Shown in pieces: positions 35,639 to 46,711 of a stretch of DNA of 64,000 nucleotides. Every line of letters begins with the position of its first letter. The stretch's first letter is position 1. The notes beneath the pieces were generated by a model. It did no database searches, was not told the origin of the DNA, and saw nothing but the letters and a program-made list of their open reading frames with translations. Both the position numbers and the translations under genes were made by a program. Source of the DNA: Hydrangea macrophylla (lineage: Eukaryota > Streptophyta > Magnoliopsida > Cornales > Hydrangeaceae); contig CM066993.1 in NCBI GenBank assembly GCA_033977485.1, positions 30,742,001 to 30,806,000 on the forward strand, read 5' to 3'.

Positions 35639-38340
35639 TTATGGAGGCTGTAAATCGGACTGTGTACCCCTAAGGATGTCAGGTAGAGCTCGATGGTAAG
35701 CAGAAATAACATCGCTTTGAATTAAATCGATTAACGGTTTGTCATTATGTTCGAATCGATTTCTTACCTTCCGAGTAGATTCCGCATTAGGGTCCACGAG
35801 ATTAGGATTCATCCACTCATCATCGTCCGCTATATTATTTTTCCCACTCACCTTTATTTCTTTAGTAGGCTCAATATTCCGTGTTACCTCACCTTCCACC
35901 TCACACAGGGAATCGTCGTTTTTAGGAGGTTGATCCATAGCATTAAAAACATTTAATTTTAATTTTATATTCCCAAACGACACTTTCATTACCCCCGTCC
36001 GACAGTTAACACGTGCGTTGGCGGTTGCTAAGAATGGGCGGCCTAAGATGACAGGAGTATGTTTCCTAGCATCTAGCACCGGTTCGGTGTCAAGGACCAT
36101 AAAATCTACAGGATAGAAACATTGATCAACTTTTACTAGCACGTCTTCGACGATTCCTCTAGGTATTTTGACAGAACGATCCGCTAACTGAATAGTAGCG
36201 GCCGTAGGCTTGAGTTCACCTAATCCTAATTGTTTATAGATATGATAAGGTAAGAGATTAACACTAGCTCCTAAGTCAAGGAGAGCCCTATGAATGATAG
36301 TGTCACCTATAACACATGAAATCGTAGGCGTACCGGGATCCTTATACTTTGGAGGAACGTGTTGGAATATAGAGCTTACTTTTTCCGTGAGAAAGACCTT
36401 TTTCGGAGTATGACTACGTATTTTGCGCTTTTGAGTACAAAGGTCTTTTAGACATTTAGCATAAGCGGGAATTTGTTTTATAGCGTCGAGGAAAGGAATA
36501 TTAATTTTAACTTGTTTAAATACCTCGAGTATATCCTCAACCTTAGACCCTTTCTTAGGCAAATGTGACGGTCCCTCAACGTTTGGTGGATATGGCATTC
36601 TAGGAATATAAGTTGTTGAGACCGGTTCATTCTCTTTTCTATTTTTATCCACGTCCTCACCCATCTTATTCAAGTTAGTATTCATATCTTTCACATTCTC
36701 ATTCGGGATTTCTATTACCTCTTCCTCTCGTGTAGTCAACCTAGTTGAGACGGCGTTTACTTGTTCATTCGACCCCTTAACCTCATATTGTCCCTTAGGG
36801 TTCTGAATTGTTTGACTAGGCAACGTCCCCTCGTTTCTACGACTCACTACAGTAGCTAGTTGTCCCATTTGGGATTCAAGCTTCGCAATGGATTGTGTAT
36901 GTGAGTGCACTATCTGTGCTTGTGCCTGTACTTGCGTTTCAATAGTCTTAAGGGACGCCAACACCTTTTCCTCAAAAGCATTACCCCTTGAAGGATTCGA
37001 ATTAGGAGGCGGGTGTTGGTATTGATTAGGTTGAAATTGAGGTCGATACGTATTAGGAAAATTAATCGCCTCGTTAGGATTATTATTGTTATTTTTCCAC
37101 GAGAAGTTAGGATGGTTTCTCCATGGCGCATCCGGATTATTAGTAGTTGCATTATAATTATTTCGTGGGTATTGTTGAATAGAATTAATGTGCTGCTCCA
37201 CGAATTCCGGAAATTGACTCGCCAATGGACATGCAAGTATCGAATGGGAAGGATCAGAACATAATGCACAAATTTCACGAGCGGGTGGGGCTGTCGTTTG
37301 GTTCATTGTTAAAAGTCGGTCAAGTTTGTTAGATAGTTCTTTTATTTCAATTGATTGACTTGACTCGAATTTTACATCCCTCTTAGGTTGATTCAGATAT
37401 CCTTCCGAACGGACAGACACCGTTTGGTGCATCGAATTCTCGCTTAACGTTTCAAACATTTTCCAGGCCTCGTCGGCGCTTTTGTGGAGGAAGGTTCCCG
37501 CACAAACGGCATCGACGGTGTTCCTAACAGAGGGAATAAGCCCCTCATAAAGACCTGAACAAGTTGCCACTTAGGAACCTGATGATGTGGACACGAGCGT
37601 AGTAATTCTTTAAATTTTTCCCACGTGTCGTAAAGTGATTCCCCATCTTGCATTACAAAATTGGTTATTGATTTTCTTATCTGGTTTGTACGCATAATCG
37701 GGAAAAACTTTTGTAAAAATGCGGTGTGTAAGTCTTCCCATGTTCTAATTGTGTTTGGCTCCAAAGATTGGAGCCAATATTTAGCTTTGTCCTTTAATGA
37801 GAATGGAAAGAGCCGCATTTTTAATTCATCATCAGTAAGATTTTGAATTTTCAAAGTAGAGCATATGTCTTGAAAATCTCCTAAGTGTTTATATGGATCT
37901 TCATTTAAACGGCCATGGAAAGATGGAAGCAGCGAGATGGTAGACGACTTTATCTCAAAGTGAGATGCCGTCGCCTCCGGTAATTCAATACATGTTTGTG
38001 GCGCGTAAGTCGTAGGAATAAAATAATCTTTAAGTGGAGGAGGTGGTGGTATATTAGGATTATTCATATTAGCTCCATTGTTATTTTGGTTGTTGTCGTT
38101 ATTATTTTCAATGTCTGCCATTTTAATTGGTTCTATGTTATTAAGGCGTGGTTTCTTTAGTTTTTGAAGAGTACTATGTATTTCAGATTCAAATAAAGAC
38201 GTTGGTTTTGGTGTCAAATCGTCGTCTATTACCAACCTAGTTCCAGAAGTTAAGTTTGAAGACTTGTTAAGTCTTAATGTACGTTCAAGTTCAGAGTCTA
38301 AAGGTTGTAATTCCGGTTTGTTTGAACGTGTACCTAACAT
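35639..38340 (-). pseudogene. gag-protease polyprotein of the Athila-type element, one frameshift
   Basis: ATG at 38338-38340. The N-terminal frame (to about 37560) carries the retrotransposon gag core, for example DKAKYWLQSL and WEDLHTAFLQKFFP. A single missing T in a T run near 37555-37565 throws it out of frame. The second frame continues with the gag C-terminus, a CCHC knuckle (CALCSDPSHSILAC), a Gln/Asn-rich stretch, and a retropepsin with active site LLDLGASVNLLP and the later ILGRPFL motif. The protein ends at 35639 without reverse transcriptase. As it stands only truncated products are possible. The DLG active site in place of DTG or DSG is usual for Athila-type elements. Confidence 0.92.
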
Positions 38341-38795
38341 AAACTAAAAGAAAAGAAAAGAAATTAAAAACAAAGACTGACTCAACTAAAAAAACAAATA
38401 GCAAGCAATCACGCAACTAAGATAACAAGCACTCAACTACTATGATGCATGAATATTATCCTGTAATGCAATGACCGCGTCAAGCCCAGCGCCCCGGGTT
38501 TCCTAGCTAATGCAGTGCAATTAACCTTAAACTAATGCAAATAGTGCGTCACAGCGCCCTGACTTACAGCGGTTTAAAGCGAATTTCCAAAGGAAGCAAC
38601 TTATTTAATTTTTATTTATTTTATTTGCGTAAGCTCCTTTGATGTAATTAGCTGCTCCACTCGGAAACGTTGACTACAAAATAAAAGAAAAAGTTAGTAA
38701 CTAAAAACAAAAACAGAAAATAAGAAAAATAAAGACTAATCTAATATTTACGAATTAACTAAACTACGATTATAAAACTAAGAGTAGTAATGCAA

Positions 38796-38813
38796 TCCCC
38801 GGCAACGGCGCCA
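38796..38813 (-). promoter_or_regulatory. primer binding site, tRNA-Asp type
   Basis: The minus strand reads TGGCGCCGTTGCCGGGGA five bases after the 5' LTR end. The identical site is used by the Athila element at 44228. Confidence 0.95.
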
Positions 38814-38818
38814 AAAAT

Positions 38819-40166
38819 TGATGTTGTCAATATCAAGATATAAAAGTATTCTTTACTTTTCAAAAGATTTGTAGTGTGAAAGTAAAGGTCGAACCCACAG
38901 AGATTGATTACTACAGCTTTTAATTTTAAAACCTAAGTCTACTTAATTAAGAAAAACGGGTTTGATTTGGTTTTTATTTAAACTATTAATAATAAAAGTG
39001 AATCTAAACTATGAAAGCAATTAAAAGTGTTTTGAATGAATATGTAAAGGGAACCTAGGATTGCAAATCCACCACTAGCTTCATAATAGGAATATTTATG
39101 AAGTACTTTAGCTTATTACGTTGGATGAATAATGGGGAATTGTAGCTACAAGCCCAATTCCTCCGACAAGAAGGTAATCATGGTTCAAGCACCAACATAA
39201 TCCATCTGCGGATAGCACGAATTATCTCACACTAAACTAGGGTTGTGATCTAATCCGTCTAACCTAGGCATGGACTATTCGGATACTTGATAGCACGAAT
39301 CAATAAAGCACCATCACATGTAAACAACCTAAACAAGCACAGCAAGAATAGATCGTTGAGCACATCACAGTCAAAATAGATCTAAGACAAGAATAAATTC
39401 TGAAAGTAATGATTTAATCACTAGAAGTACGATTTATTTATAAAAATCCTCTAAACATGTGACTGTCATCCATACATAATAAAACTAAAATAAAAGCATA
39501 AATAAAACCCTATTACTCATCTAGGGCTTCATTGAAACCCTAGATCAATGATCTAGCCGTCCATAGAAGTAGTAGATAGCAAGAGGTTGATGGAGGAGGC
39601 CATGGAAACCCTTGGTCTTCTTCTTCTTCTCCTTGCTTCCCTCCCTTCAATGGCTGGAAGTATGGTTGTAGAATGTGTGTATATTAATTGCCAACCCTTT
39701 AATTGAGTAAATTTGGAGTTTATATAGAGTTTATACAAGCTTTGGAAGGCTTCCCAACCCGAAACGAACTGAAACGCATGTAATTTACAGTCTGGACGTC
39801 GTTTAGCAGTTTCGTTTGCACAGGAGTCTTCAGTACACTGAAATACGCAACTTTGATTTTTCCACATATCGCGCGAGCGCGACATTTGGCCTTTCGCGCG
39901 CGCGGATCGCGCGAGCGATTCTGGGAATCTCGCGCGAGCGGATCGCGCGAGCGATTTCTGGATTTCGCGGGCGCGGGTCGCGCGCGCGACTTGGATTTTT
40001 CAGCTTCTTCAACTATGCTTTTTCACCCTGTTTAGCCTGGTTTAGTTGATTTCTTCCAAAACCTGTCAGAAACTAGAAAACAGAGTAAAAGTATACAAAA
40101 ACAGGATAAAATGTACTAACAAATGCACATTAAGGCATATAATTAGGATTAGTTCTCTCCCGATCA
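38819..40166 (-). repeat. 5' LTR of the gag-pro element (right copy)
   Basis: 1348 bp, TGATGTTGTC to CCGATCA on the plus strand. Matches 31678-33038 apart from about five substitutions and the 13-bp word deletion. Confidence 0.93.
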
Positions 40167-40602
40167 ACACACAAGACCAAGGTGCCCAAAGTTAAAACAA
40201 CCATCAACAAATGTGGAGCAGGAGCAAACAACAAGAACTAGAAATTCTACAATGACCTCTATGCAATCACATCACTATGATCCAAGTTTCTCTACCTAAA
40301 CATTCCGAGAAGGTGAAAGTTCTGGTGGCATGCACCCGACATCTCATTTCCAATTCGACTGGAATAGCACAGATGGTTAATTCATGTGGCAAAGTAACAA
40401 CAATGTTGATAATTTCATTGAGGTAATTTATTCTCCTATTCCAATATGTTCCATATGCATTATCATGTCCATTTATATTCGTATTCTATATACATTGCAG
40501 GTTAGCAAGGATTGTATGTGGGCCTATGACTACAACCAAAATTTTCATTATGGTAACCAGTAGTTAAAGAAACTTTTACCTTTCAATGGCAGCTGTATCC
40601 TA

Positions 40603-42566
40603 CTAAGCTACATCGTATGATTCAACCTCTTCTAGCACTTCCTCGCGTTTCAAGTTATATTTACTCATCACTAAGTCAACAAGTATTTTATGTCGAGCTT
40701 CGTTGGATCGGAACTGAAACAAAGTAAACAAACCAATGATATAACAATTGGCAACATTTGTGTACATGCATTAACAATTAACCAAATTTGTGTGGTTACC
40801 ATGAACTCCACGTCGGGTGAGAGATTCTTGACATACATAAAGTTGATCACATAAACTCCACAGTTGTATCTGAGAGAACGAACACATTACGCACAATAAG
40901 GCTATTTTAAACTAGAAACTAAGTTGCCATACCACTACGTTAAAGAAAAAAAAGTAAGTGATCTTACGAGGTTTTTTGCTGTGGAACCCATGTACATTGG
41001 TTAATTGGGAAATCCTTGATGTCCACGTCGTAACGGTTGCCGTAATAGCATCTCAAAATATCTTCTATGAAGAACACCTATTTAAATTATCATAAATGCA
41101 TTCATTCAAACAAATACTGTATTGGTATTTTAAATTATCATAAACACATCTATTCAATGATACTTTACAATGTACATGGATGAAATGGAATACTTACAAG
41201 CTTTTTTGTTAGCTCTTCACGAGGATTGGTACTCCCTGGGCCAATCATCGAGTCTAGTATACATACATTCCTTTCTTCCATGTTGATCATGCAACAAAAC
41301 CAGTGTTCATCCTTGTGGTTGATCGTGCAAAATATCTGTATAGCGATTTCAAATGAATCACGATCGCAAATTACTATAATTCTTATATTACTTTAAATAC
41401 ACATACCTTCTTGACAGCCTTAACATCGCCAGTATATCGATGATTTTCGAAATAATTCTGCCCTACCGTGCGCACATCTCCTTGTCCATTTATTCCAAGT
41501 AGCTATATATGCAACAACACAATTGTACGTAGTAGAATAGGAATAAAAATAAAAATAAGAAGAAGAATGGAAGTAATAAAAAAAGTAGTAATAAAAATTC
41601 AATTGTACCAAGACGAATGTCGGCAAAAACCACCGTTCTTGTTGTCCATCAGGCATATTCTTCTTTGCTTGGTAAGTTAGCTTACCAACAATACAATTGA
41701 TTACCTATAAGAGTTACAAGTTACAGTCAAGCTTTATAATTGTCATTTACTTGGTAAATTACAAGAAAGAATGATAGATTTTGTGTTTTGTACCATGTCA
41801 TTGATCCACTCCCCTTCCTTTAAGCATTGTAGATCCCCTCGGGTCGCATGTTCAAGTTCCGAATGGACAACAACCTCACTACATTGCGTATTCAAAATCA
41901 CAACCAGTTAGCAAAACTTATAAGGACTCATTGTTACGAATGTTTAATACCATTACAATATTTTATACGTACCTTGAATCAAGTTTGGTATCAAATGCAA
42001 ATTTTACTATCTTGTTCTCCAATGGTTTAAGCATGGGGATCTTCACCCTTAACACAGTACTTTCCTGGACCAATGTTTGAGCATTACGCAGTGTAAGGGT
42101 CTCAAACTCTTTGCTTGTCATTGGAGGTTTCACTGGTACAACCTTCTCCAAATTGAAGTAGGGCGATGTACAATACTTGCTGGGTGCCCTCTTGGATGGG
42201 GATCGTATTCTCATTTGCGGACATACTGAATTCTGATCAAGGAGTGAGCATGGGGGGAGCGTTCTGCGGCATCCCCTCGGTTTGCATTTTTATTTACCGA
42301 GGATGCTGCCAGCTCATGGGAAAATATGTCAATGGGATCCACCTTTTTCCCCTCCTCTAAGGGCCTTTGCATACGTGTGCATGTGTCTGGACTGTCTTCC
42401 TCAATATTCAACTCATTCTTCCCATAAGACGATTAACCATTCTCTGACATGGTTCTTCGTACTATAAATGGGGTTCTCAAAAAACTATCACATTCATCAA
42501 TCTTACCAATGGTACCACCATCCACACCAAGACCTTCAGAAAGTATTACCATAGATGGATTGTCAA
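40603..42566 (-). CDS. Ulp1/SENP-type cysteine peptidase (C48), nine exons
   Basis: A SUMO-protease-like enzyme carried by the Mutator-like element. Exons on the minus strand: 42298-42566, 41973-42232, 41794-41878, 41609-41704, 41407-41502, 41198-41335, 40968-41077, 40800-40869, 40603-40713. All introns are GT-AG and all joins keep frame. The peptidase core opens with RGDLQCLKEGEWINDMVINC. The catalytic His is in KDEHWFCC (41303-41305), the Asp in CILDSM (41252-41254), the Gln in TWVPQQ and the Cys in NCGVYVINFM (40860-40862). The stop is TAG at 40603-40605. A TAA at 42433-42435, perhaps from CAA, interrupts the first listed exon, so the true start may lie downstream or the gene may be newly dead. 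The core exons show no defect. The 5' end is not resolved. Confidence 0.85.
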
Positions 42567-42829
42567 CTGGTAGGTGACAAGCGGGGGTATTTGTAAAATA
42601 CAACCGCGCTAAAAGAAGAAAATACCATAATTTAGTTCACAATTTCCCCATATACCTGCGATTTGGATTACAACACCAGTTTCTACACATTATGATTAAT
42701 CTATGATGAGTTGTGTGTTTTAGCTGTGATTTTTTGCAGATTACTGTCGCTGTGTGAATAATTGATTGAGCAGGATAAAAGGGAGTGATTGTCTTTAATG
42801 AAGACAATTCAAAAGTGAAAACTGAAGCC

Positions 42830-43560
42830 CGATCGATCGAGGTCTTCTCAAGCGATCGAGCATTCGATCAATCCAACCTGTCTCAAGCGATCGAATAATC
42901 CAGAAGTTCAATCGATCGAGAGTTCTTCGATCGATCGAACATGCCTTTTAGCAGAATACGCGCACGCAGCAAAAGACGGGATTTTTAACCCTAGCATGAA
43001 GTTTCTACTATAAAAACTCATTTTGTATACGTCCAAGGGGACGCCCCACTTTGTTTTTCATCAGTTTTCATAAGAGAGGAGAGATTTATCTTGTTTTGTA
43101 GGTTTTACTCAAGTTTTCTTCATTGTTAGCTTGGATTCTCTTTGGTGTAATACGAGTTTTCTATTCCAGGTTACCTAGTTAGAGTTTTACTCATATACTG
43201 CATTTAGTTAATTATAGTTTATTGTTTATTCGTATTGATTTGCATGTTAGATATATTAAAATCGTAAGTTTCATAAGTTTTAATGAAAAACTCATAACCA
43301 AACAAACCCTTAATGAATCTTTACGTTAAGATTGCATCTGGGACACTCCAGACCATGTCTGAGTAGTCCGAGGTTGGGAAATCGTGATGAAACTGTGATT
43401 TTCAGACCTCTGCCATGCACCAGAATAATATCTGTGTTCGATCGATCGGAGTTATTTCGATCGATCGGTGTAGAGATATAGTCAATCGATCGAAGACATT
43501 TCGATCGATCGAGAGATGATGATTGTCGATCGATCGAAAGCGCATCGATCGATCGAACAG
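42830..43560. repeat. TCGATCGATCGA word clusters in the Athila LTR
   Basis: Two clusters of GATCGATCGA-type words: about six at 42830-42940, some 70-180 bp upstream of the TATA box, and about eight at 43435-43560, downstream. Confidence 0.9.
43009..43016 (+). promoter_or_regulatory. TATA box of the Athila LTR
   Basis: TATAAAAA within CTACTATAAAAACTC. Confidence 0.6.
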
Positions 43561-44227
43561 TCAGATTCTTGAGAACATCCAATACAGTATTCCAAGACTT
43601 TCTGTTTTAGGAATTTGTTATCAAACTGTCCCCAAATGCTCAGTTTGTCAAAGCACTCTTTGAACTTAAGGCCTTAAGGCATTTTCTTTCAATACATTTT
43701 GCAAACCACCCTCAATGCCAACACCATTGTAGGTGCGAGTCTTAACTATTGAATTAAACCTCTTTCATGTATTTCAAACTTAATTGAGATGATATAGTCC
43801 CGGTCATGAAAGGGCTATTGATTCTAGATCCTTAGAGAAGTACGGAATATTGTAAAAGATGTTACTCCATTGAGCTTAAACTGCAATTGCATGGTAGATG
43901 GCTAGGTCACAGTGGATTCGCGTGATCCCAACACTTCCTTTTATTAAGTAAAACCGTTTTTAAGATTTCGTTTTAGTCAAATAGTTAATCGTTAGTTAAT
44001 TTAATTTAGTTGTTATTAATTTTAGTAGTTGTTAATCGTAGAACTTTGTGTTCTACACTTCTTTCAAAACATTGAATTTTCTTTTCTTTTTGAGTCTAAT
44101 CTAAGTAAATTAATTCTCATCCTTCCCTGTGGGATCGACCTGGACTTAATCCAGTTTACTACTTGCACGATTACCTACACTTGGGTATAGCACACAAGCG
44201 CACAGAAAAATATTCGTGTCAAGTTTT

Positions 44228-44245
44228 TGGCGCCGTTGCCGGGGA
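44228..44245 (+). promoter_or_regulatory. primer binding site of Athila, tRNA-Asp type
   Basis: TGGCGCCGTTGCCGGGGA, an exact match to the site used by plant Athila and Tat elements. Confidence 0.96.
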
Positions 44246-45200
44246 AGGCGACGAGTTAATACTTAGGTTACCTTAATCTATTTCTATTTTTAATTTCTTT
44301 TTCTTTTAGTTCCTTAGGTAAAACACTTTCCTTAAAGAACTCTCTTAGTTCATGTCCAACAATTCCATTGGAGGAATCTTCGAAAATCCACTCTACTTAT
44401 CAGATTCCTCTAGTTCTGTTAACCCTGTAGCTACTCCTACTGAATCAATGGGTGATAATCAAAGTGAAAATGGTGATAATGTGTTTGCACCACTTGATGA
44501 GGCACTACGACCTTTATGTGATCTCATGCAACCAGAACACGCACCTACGCCCTCTTGCATTCTAATCCCACCACATGCTGGTGAATTTCAATTTCGCAAT
44601 GGGATGATCCAACTTCTTCCCACCTTTCATGGGATGGAAAGTGAGAAGGCGTACTTACATGTCAAGAACTTCGAGGATATTTGCAAAACATTCTCGCAGA
44701 ATTGTCCTGTGGACGTGACACGTCTAATGTTATTTCCTTTCACCTTGAAGGATAAAGCAAAGGCGTGGTTACTCACCTTAAAACCCAATTCAATTTTTAC
44801 CTGGCATGCGATGAACACTGCATTTCTAAAGAAATTTTATCCAACTCGCATGACCACTGACCTTCAACGCCAAATTAATTCCTATAAACAAAAGAGCAAT
44901 GAAACCTTCACTCAAACATGGGAACGTTTCAAAGATTTGCTTCTCTCGTGCCCACACCATGGGTTTGAGAAATGCCAAACTATCAGCTTCTTTTATAATG
45001 GGTTGAATGGTGAAACGAAAAAATTGGTGGAAACCATGAGTTCAGGTCCCTTTCTCCGTAAAAACACCGAAGAGGCCGAAGCCCATTTTGATTGGCTGCC
45101 TGAATACGCTCATGAATGGTCGAATTCGGATGATGTCTCACGCTCACAGATATCCTGTGTAGAAGAGAAAAGCCTATACCAACTAAACAGTGAAGATCAC

Positions 45201-46696
45201 TGAAGGAAAAAGTGGTTTAAAGTTAGATTTTAAACGCGCAGCGGAAATAGGTTAAGTTATATAACTTTAGGTATTCCAGGATCTACTACTCGTCAATTCC
45301 ATAGATGCGTACAAGGGGGTGCAAGAATTATACCTTAGTGTCTTGAACCCAATTCTGAAACTTTAACTTCCAGCAGCCTCCACTAGATGATCTTCACCCT
45401 TATGACTCCTGCGGATGCCTGCCGGAAAGACTAGGGTTGGTGGGAACCCTAATACAGAGGATAGGAAGGTTTTGGGAAGACTATGATAGTTTCTGCAGCT
45501 TCTGCGTATAAAAACGACGATCACTCACTTCCAGAACGCAGCTGCCCTATTTATAGATTTCCAGAACCGACCTAGACTTCGATCGATCGAAGTGACTTCG
45601 ATCGATCGAACCTTCGATCGATCGAACCATTCTCGATCGATCGAACCTGCTGACTTCAATCGATCGAACATACTTCAATCGATCGAACTTGTCTTAACAG
45701 CTTCCTCAAGTGTCTTTCCAAGCATCCTAGCGGAGCTAAGAGTGGGACCTCCTAGGCTCTTTATTGTTGGCTCAGACCAGTTTGTTAATTACCATGACCA
45801 AACTCTTTGATCAGCAAACTAACTAACTGGTCAGTTAACGTTTATTCCACTATAAAACGATAACTGAACTCCAACGCAAAAGAACATATCCGAAGCGATA
45901 ACTAGACTTGTATGGTGTACTAATGTCCCTCTACCGTCAGCATTCGTAATCATATTCAGGTAGTCGGATAACTGTTACTGTCAACCTGAATCATGATTAC
46001 TTCTTGTATTCCTTGAGTCCCATTCACTACTCATGATTACCAAACATGTTGATAACTCTTATCAACAAGACTGCAGTACTCAGTAATCAACTTGGTGACA
46101 TTCTCAAGGGAATGCTTACTCTGAATCAGAGGGTAGATTCTATCTTGACAATATATGTTCACAACCCTATGGACATGACATACCCAAGATACCCAGGTGT
46201 TGATCTTCTATAGACCTCACTGATTGGTAAGTCAAAACAGCCATATCCATAGTCTGTGTTCATAATCATCTCAAGATTGAGAACACGTACCTTATACAAG
46301 TTATGAGTTCCTATTGACTGTTGACAGCCTTAAGCGTCAATAGGAAAGCTCAGGTCCGTCAATGCACTATAAGCACTAGCATATCAACTAAGAGCTACAC
46401 TCTAGTGATTGAGATTAATCACTCCATCCAATGGTAGTTAATTATGCTACAGTGTAGACCTGATGAGGTATCCAGTCTCATCATCCACTGTGACATATTC
46501 TAAGTATCAAAGAATAGTAATTCGTATCTCACTTGTGTGTATCTCATACACACACGAATTGCTTACTATGATACTTAAGGATAAAACAATCATCTCATGA
46601 AAGAAACATACACAATGAAATGTAAAGCTGATATCAATATATTATAATGCTAATGTCTCATACATAAAGTAATGGTTTGAGGGCACAAACCCAACA
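45201..46696 (-). repeat. 3' LTR of the intact copia (left copy)
   Basis: 1496 bp, TGAAGGAAAA to CAAACCCAACA on the plus strand. Minus-strand TATA box CTATAAATAG at 45547-45556. TCGATCGATCGA words at 45578-45690 lie upstream of it. Confidence 0.97.
45578..45690. repeat. TCGATCGATCGA word cluster in the copia 3' LTR
   Basis: Six words, TTCGATCGATCGAA or variants. The 5' LTR (52774-52867) has five: it lacks exactly one 19-bp unit. Confidence 0.95.
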
Positions 46697-46710
46697 AACT
46701 CCCACTTGCA
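46697..46710 (-). promoter_or_regulatory. polypurine tract of the intact copia
   Basis: The minus strand reads TGCAAGTGGGAGTT directly before the 3' LTR. It begins one base after the TGA stop of the polyprotein. Confidence 0.85.
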
Positions 46711-46711
46711 C

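Larger units (their letters stand above)
31678..40166 (-). mobile_element. non-autonomous Athila-type LTR element with gag and protease only (TR-GAG-like)
   Basis: Flanked by ACACA (31673-31677 and 40167-40171). LTRs of 1361 and 1348 bp, read on the minus strand, start TGATCGGGAG and end CAACATCA. A tRNA-Asp primer site and a polypurine tract are present. The 5.8-kb interior encodes only gag and a retropepsin; there is no reverse transcriptase, RNase H or integrase. LTRs differ by about five substitutions and one 13-bp indel, so it moved recently and must have used enzymes from another element. The gag and protease sequences, and the CTTGAGGACTAGCAAAAT phrase near the polypurine tract, point to the Athila lineage. 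Confidence 0.93.
28865..40563 (+). pseudogene. FAR1/MULE transposase with SWIM finger, spliced, split by a retroelement
   Basis: Transposase of a Mutator-like element. ATG 28865; an acidic N-terminus and six 17-residue repeats; a FAR1-type domain from about 29365 (FKSEAEADIWYNLYAKTMGF) crossing a one-base loss in the A run at 29460-29467. Two TAG codons follow where Trp is expected (29492 and 29535 region). The MULE domain (about 29980-30330) has VLVFDTTYRTN, VVTDGDKAM and LCKWHIQRN. The SWIM finger CSC-X-GIPCRH is near 30908-30950. A frame break occurs at 31272. A donor follows 31336 and an acceptor precedes 31664; that junction plus removal of the insert 31678-40166 gives a CX2CX4HX4C zinc knuckle. 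The last exons are 40172-40422 and 40501-40563, with two TAA codons in the former. Inactive as it stands. Confidence 0.88.
25718..42566 (+). mobile_element. Mutator-like element (FAR1 type) with Ulp1 peptidase gene; ends unresolved
   Basis: A transposase gene with FAR1 DNA-binding, MULE catalytic and SWIM zinc-finger domains runs rightward. A Ulp1 peptidase gene runs leftward and ends 39 bp from it. An ORF of unknown function and a satellite array precede. Mutator-like elements that carry Ulp1-type peptidase genes are known in plants. Terminal inverted repeats were not found: the right end probably lies inside or beyond the Athila insertion. An 8.5-kb retroelement at 31678-40166 is nested inside. 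Confidence 0.7.
42700..44221 (+). repeat. 5' LTR of the Athila element (left edge uncertain)
   Basis: The right end TATTCGTGTCA at 44221 is fixed by the primer site seven bases on. The left end lies somewhere between about 42610 and 42780; without the 3' LTR in the window I cannot place it. It contains TCGATCGATCGA words at 42830-42940 and 43435-43560, and a TATA box TATAAAAA at 43009-43016. Confidence 0.7.
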
